This document shows positions 61,711 through 64,000 of a DNA stretch of 64,000 bases, in pieces (position 1 is the stretch's first letter; each line of letters starts with the position of its first letter). The translations under genes were made by a program, and so were the position numbers. The notes beneath the pieces are model-generated. The model was not told the origin of the DNA and did not search any database. It was given only the letters and a program-made list of their open reading frames with translations. Source of the stretch: an uncultured Prevotella sp. (GTDB taxonomy: Bacteria; Bacteroidota; Bacteroidia; Bacteroidales; Bacteroidaceae); assembly GCA_900553595.1 (NCBI GenBank), contig USEC01000006.1:1-64000 (forward strand), written 5' to 3'.

Positions 61711-63987
61711 ATGCACAACAGAACATATAAATATAAGAATGTGGTAGCAGCATTGGCGATAGTCGCCATACCCCACTCTACCATGGCACAAGTGGAAGGA
61801 AGCGCACTCGACCACATGCTGCAACGGCCGAGAGTGAGCAAGGTGTTCAAGCACAAGAAACCTTTCGACCATCTCTTCATCGATGCCGGCGCAGGCGCCA
61901 ACTTCCTGGGCACAAGGACCTACTCCGATGCCGGACTAAGTGCGGAAATAGGCATTGGCGACTGGATTACGCCTGAACACGGATTCCGCATCAACCTGAA
62001 CGGAGGCGAATGGCGTATCGGCGACGTGCATCCCAAATACATGGATTTAGCACTCGACTATCTGCTCAACATAACGGCTGTGGCAACACCCGGCACCTAC
62101 TACACACCACGGACTTTCGAGGTGATAGGAACAATGGGAGTGGATTACGGATGGTCGCGCAACCAGGGAATAAGAAAGAACGGTTTCGGAGTACACATAG
62201 GACTGCGCGGACAGCTCGCCATGTCGAAGTATTCATACGTTTATCTGGAACCACGCTTCGGACTGATAGAGGACGACGTGACGCAGTTTGCCAACGTACA
62301 CGACTACCGCCCTTACGCCAACATATACATGGGCTTCGGCTACCGTCTGCCGGAAAGCAGACTGAAGACGCCAGGCAACGGACAACGCAGTCTTGCCGAC
62401 GGACTCTTCTTCAGCGTTATGGGAGGTCCGGCATTTCTGTCCAACAGCGATATGTCGTCATGGGGCGAACGCTTCGGAGGCAGGATGACGGCAAGCTTCG
62501 GAAAATGGCTTGACAGCTACAATGCCCTACGCCTGTCGGCCAATGCGACAAGCATCTACCAGTATGAGTCACGAAACAACATCAAGGCTTTGGGACTACA
62601 ACTTGACTATATGGCCAACCTCAACAACATATTCGGAGGCGTAAATCCTGAAAGACGCTTCTGGGTGGATATGGTTGCCGGCGTGAGTTACAATGTCTCC
62701 TCTGACGAAATCACCGGTCATCGCGGTTCGTTCGGCTATGGTGCCGGTCTGCAAGCCAACCTGCGGCTGGCACGCGGACTCACCCTTTCCATAGAACCGC
62801 GAGTGGATGTTTACACCGACAAATACGCACCTGCCACCTACTCGTTTGACAACCGCGACATAACGGGAACCATACTTGCAGGTCTGACATACACCTACAA
62901 CGACCGACGCACAGCCAATGTGACCGATGCCGACGACATACACCACAACACCGTGACATTCGTTGCAGGCATGGCAAACCGTCTGCCCAACATGGGTAAC
63001 TCACAACTGTATGCGCCGATGGGCCGTATCAGCTTCGCACGCTGGTACTCGCCGGCTTTCGCCTGGCGTGCAAATGTGCAGGGACTGCTAAGAGGTTCGG
63101 AAGTGACAGGCCACAAGCTGGCACGAGCCACGGCAGGTGCCGACTGGATGACCGACCTCACCGCACTCACATGCGGCTATGACGTGACGCGGGCTGTGGC
63201 ATTCAAGACGGTTGCGGGATTCAATGTCGGACTCGACTATTCATATAACGAAAGGCGTTCCACCTACTTCTCGCCCGATGTGCACATGGGCATGCAGATG
63301 GCTGTAAGGCTCAACAACAGTCTGCACATAGTGGCAGAACCGCAAGTGGCATACCTAATGAGCAAGCGGATGTCGCCTGCAATATGTGGACGATTCATGC
63401 CTTCGCTGGCTGTCGGACTCGAATACAGCATGAGGCAAAGCGACAGGAAAGCTGAAAGCATAGACACACCGACAAAGAACGACTTCGTGTCCGCCGCCAT
63501 AGGAACCGGTTTCTACACTGGCAATTACGGCATGATGAATTTGGTGCGCAACCGCCTGTCGTTCGTCGGGGAAGTGGGTTACGGACACTGGATGAACGGA
63601 ATAAGCGGCATTCACGCAAGTATCGGCAACGCAACGCTGCAACGCCTGAACTGCCGCAACAACCAGAACATAACATCTCTAAGCGCCGGCTACATGATGA
63701 ACGTGAAGGCTGCCGCCACGGGCGAACCGACAGAAGGCGACCTCGTGCAGGTAACCGGCATCGCCGACCTATCACTTGTGGGCAGCAAGATAGAGAATCA
63801 CGACATGAAAGTAAGCATAGGCGGAAAGCTGGCATTGCAGACCGGATTCCGGGTAAGCAAGAGTATGGAGATTTATGCAGAACCGTCGGTAATGATTTAT
63901 ACGAAGAATGTGGAAACAGACGCAAACTCACCGCACCCCATGGAAGGCGAACTGAGACTGAGCATAGGCACGAAGTACAATTTCTAA
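61711..63987 (+). CDS. Large outer-membrane beta-barrel protein (two barrel-like halves)
   Basis: The 758-residue protein has a signal peptide (ending TMAQ) and is filled with alternating hydrophobic beta-strands. Two halves show similar words: FDHLFIDAGAGANFLG and GLFFSVMGGPAFLSN, then FVSAAIGTGFYTGNYG, and FGYRLPESRLK; the last residues are RLSIGTKYNF, an aromatic C-terminal end typical of barrels inserted by BamA. It starts 11 nt after the previous gene, so both are likely made together. No plug domain or TonB box is seen. Function is unknown; transport or assembly of a surface structure is a guess. Confidence 0.7.
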   Translation: MHNRTYKYKNVVAALAIVAIPHSTMAQVEGSALDHMLQRPRVSKVFKHKKPFDHLFIDAGAGANFLGTRTYSDAGLSAEIGIGDWITPEHGFRINLNGGEWRIGDVHPKYMDLALDYLLNITAVATPGTYYTPRTFEVIGTMGVDYGWSRNQGIRKNGFGVHIGLRGQLAMSKYSYVYLEPRFGLIEDDVTQFANVHDYRPYANIYMGFGYRLPESRLKTPGNGQRSLADGLFFSVMGGPAFLSNSDMSSWGERFGGRMTASFGKWLDSYNALRLSANATSIYQYESRNNIKALGLQLDYMANLNNIFGGVNPERRFWVDMVAGVSYNVSSDEITGHRGSFGYGAGLQANLRLARGLTLSIEPRVDVYTDKYAPATYSFDNRDITGTILAGLTYTYNDRRTANVTDADDIHHNTVTFVAGMANRLPNMGNSQLYAPMGRISFARWYSPAFAWRANVQGLLRGSEVTGHKLARATAGADWMTDLTALTCGYDVTRAVAFKTVAGFNVGLDYSYNERRSTYFSPDVHMGMQMAVRLNNSLHIVAEPQVAYLMSKRMSPAICGRFMPSLAVGLEYSMRQSDRKAESIDTPTKNDFVSAAIGTGFYTGNYGMMNLVRNRLSFVGEVGYGHWMNGISGIHASIGNATLQRLNCRNNQNITSLSAGYMMNVKAAATGEPTEGDLVQVTGIADLSLVGSKIENHDMKVSIGGKLALQTGFRVSKSMEIYAEPSVMIYTKNVETDANSPHPMEGELRLSIGTKYNF

Positions 63988-64000
63988 AGATTCCGGATTA

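Overview
The window looks like a chromosomal piece of a Prevotella- or Segatella-type member of the Bacteroidales. Evidence: an ExbB-ExbD-ExbD-TonB-PstS-TPR operon, an ssb-gldE-PPTase cluster, a one-piece hybrid two-component regulator, DUF3575-type outer-membrane genes, and promoters of the Bacteroidetes form (TTTG, 19 bp, TAnnTTTG) instead of -35/-10 boxes. No prophage, insertion-sequence transposase, rRNA or true CRISPR array was seen. Most genes are ordinary and intact; the unusual content lies mainly between genes.

Layout. 1-6.3 kb: a small inverted-repeat element, then (minus strand) the TonB energy-transduction operon with a phosphate-binding-like lipoprotein and a TPR protein. 6.3-11.1 kb: aminotransferase, RibBA and an LptF/LptG permease (minus). 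11.2-13.0 kb: a HepT/MntA toxin-antitoxin pair and a secreted protein of unknown role. 13.0-24.0 kb: a glycan-use module made of a GH125 alpha-mannosidase, a 1322-residue hybrid sensor/regulator and two GH3 enzymes, with no SusC/SusD pair. 24-30.9 kb: class II fructose-bisphosphate aldolase, MATE exporter, HU-like protein, a 29-residue ribosomal-type protein, RNase G/E, LrgAB. 31.1-32.6 kb: infC-rpmI-rplT. 32.6-38.5 kb: a large surface protein translationally coupled to a short protein, then PPTase-gldE-ssb, an unknown gene and tRNA-Gly(GCC). 38.5-45.2 kb: nspC, a membrane/helical protein, glgB, a MORN-repeat protein and a DUF5715-type protein (minus). 45.7-52.5 kb (plus): a lipoate ligase followed by gcvT, gcvH, gcvPA, gcvPB and lpd, so the glycine cleavage system and a lipoylating enzyme sit side by side. 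52.5-58.0 kb (minus): pantothenate kinase II, a B3/B4-domain protein, DNA ligase and a flavoprotein. 58.9-64 kb (plus): DUF3575 protein, an OmpA-like/helical-repeat protein and a large beta-barrel protein, apparently an envelope assembly set.

The most unusual signal is a family of four intergenic arrays (19181-19261, 25593-25673, 45474-45576, 58220-58300). Each has four or five 15-bp palindrome-like units of the form AAASAAGSCTTSTTT separated by exactly 7 bp (22-bp period). Three of the four lie between divergent promoters and the fourth between convergent genes. A second good candidate is an orphan promoter plus terminator at 13277-13434 that would make a roughly 120-nt noncoding RNA. Several MITE-like inverted repeats and two structured leaders (fba and DUF3575) are also described.
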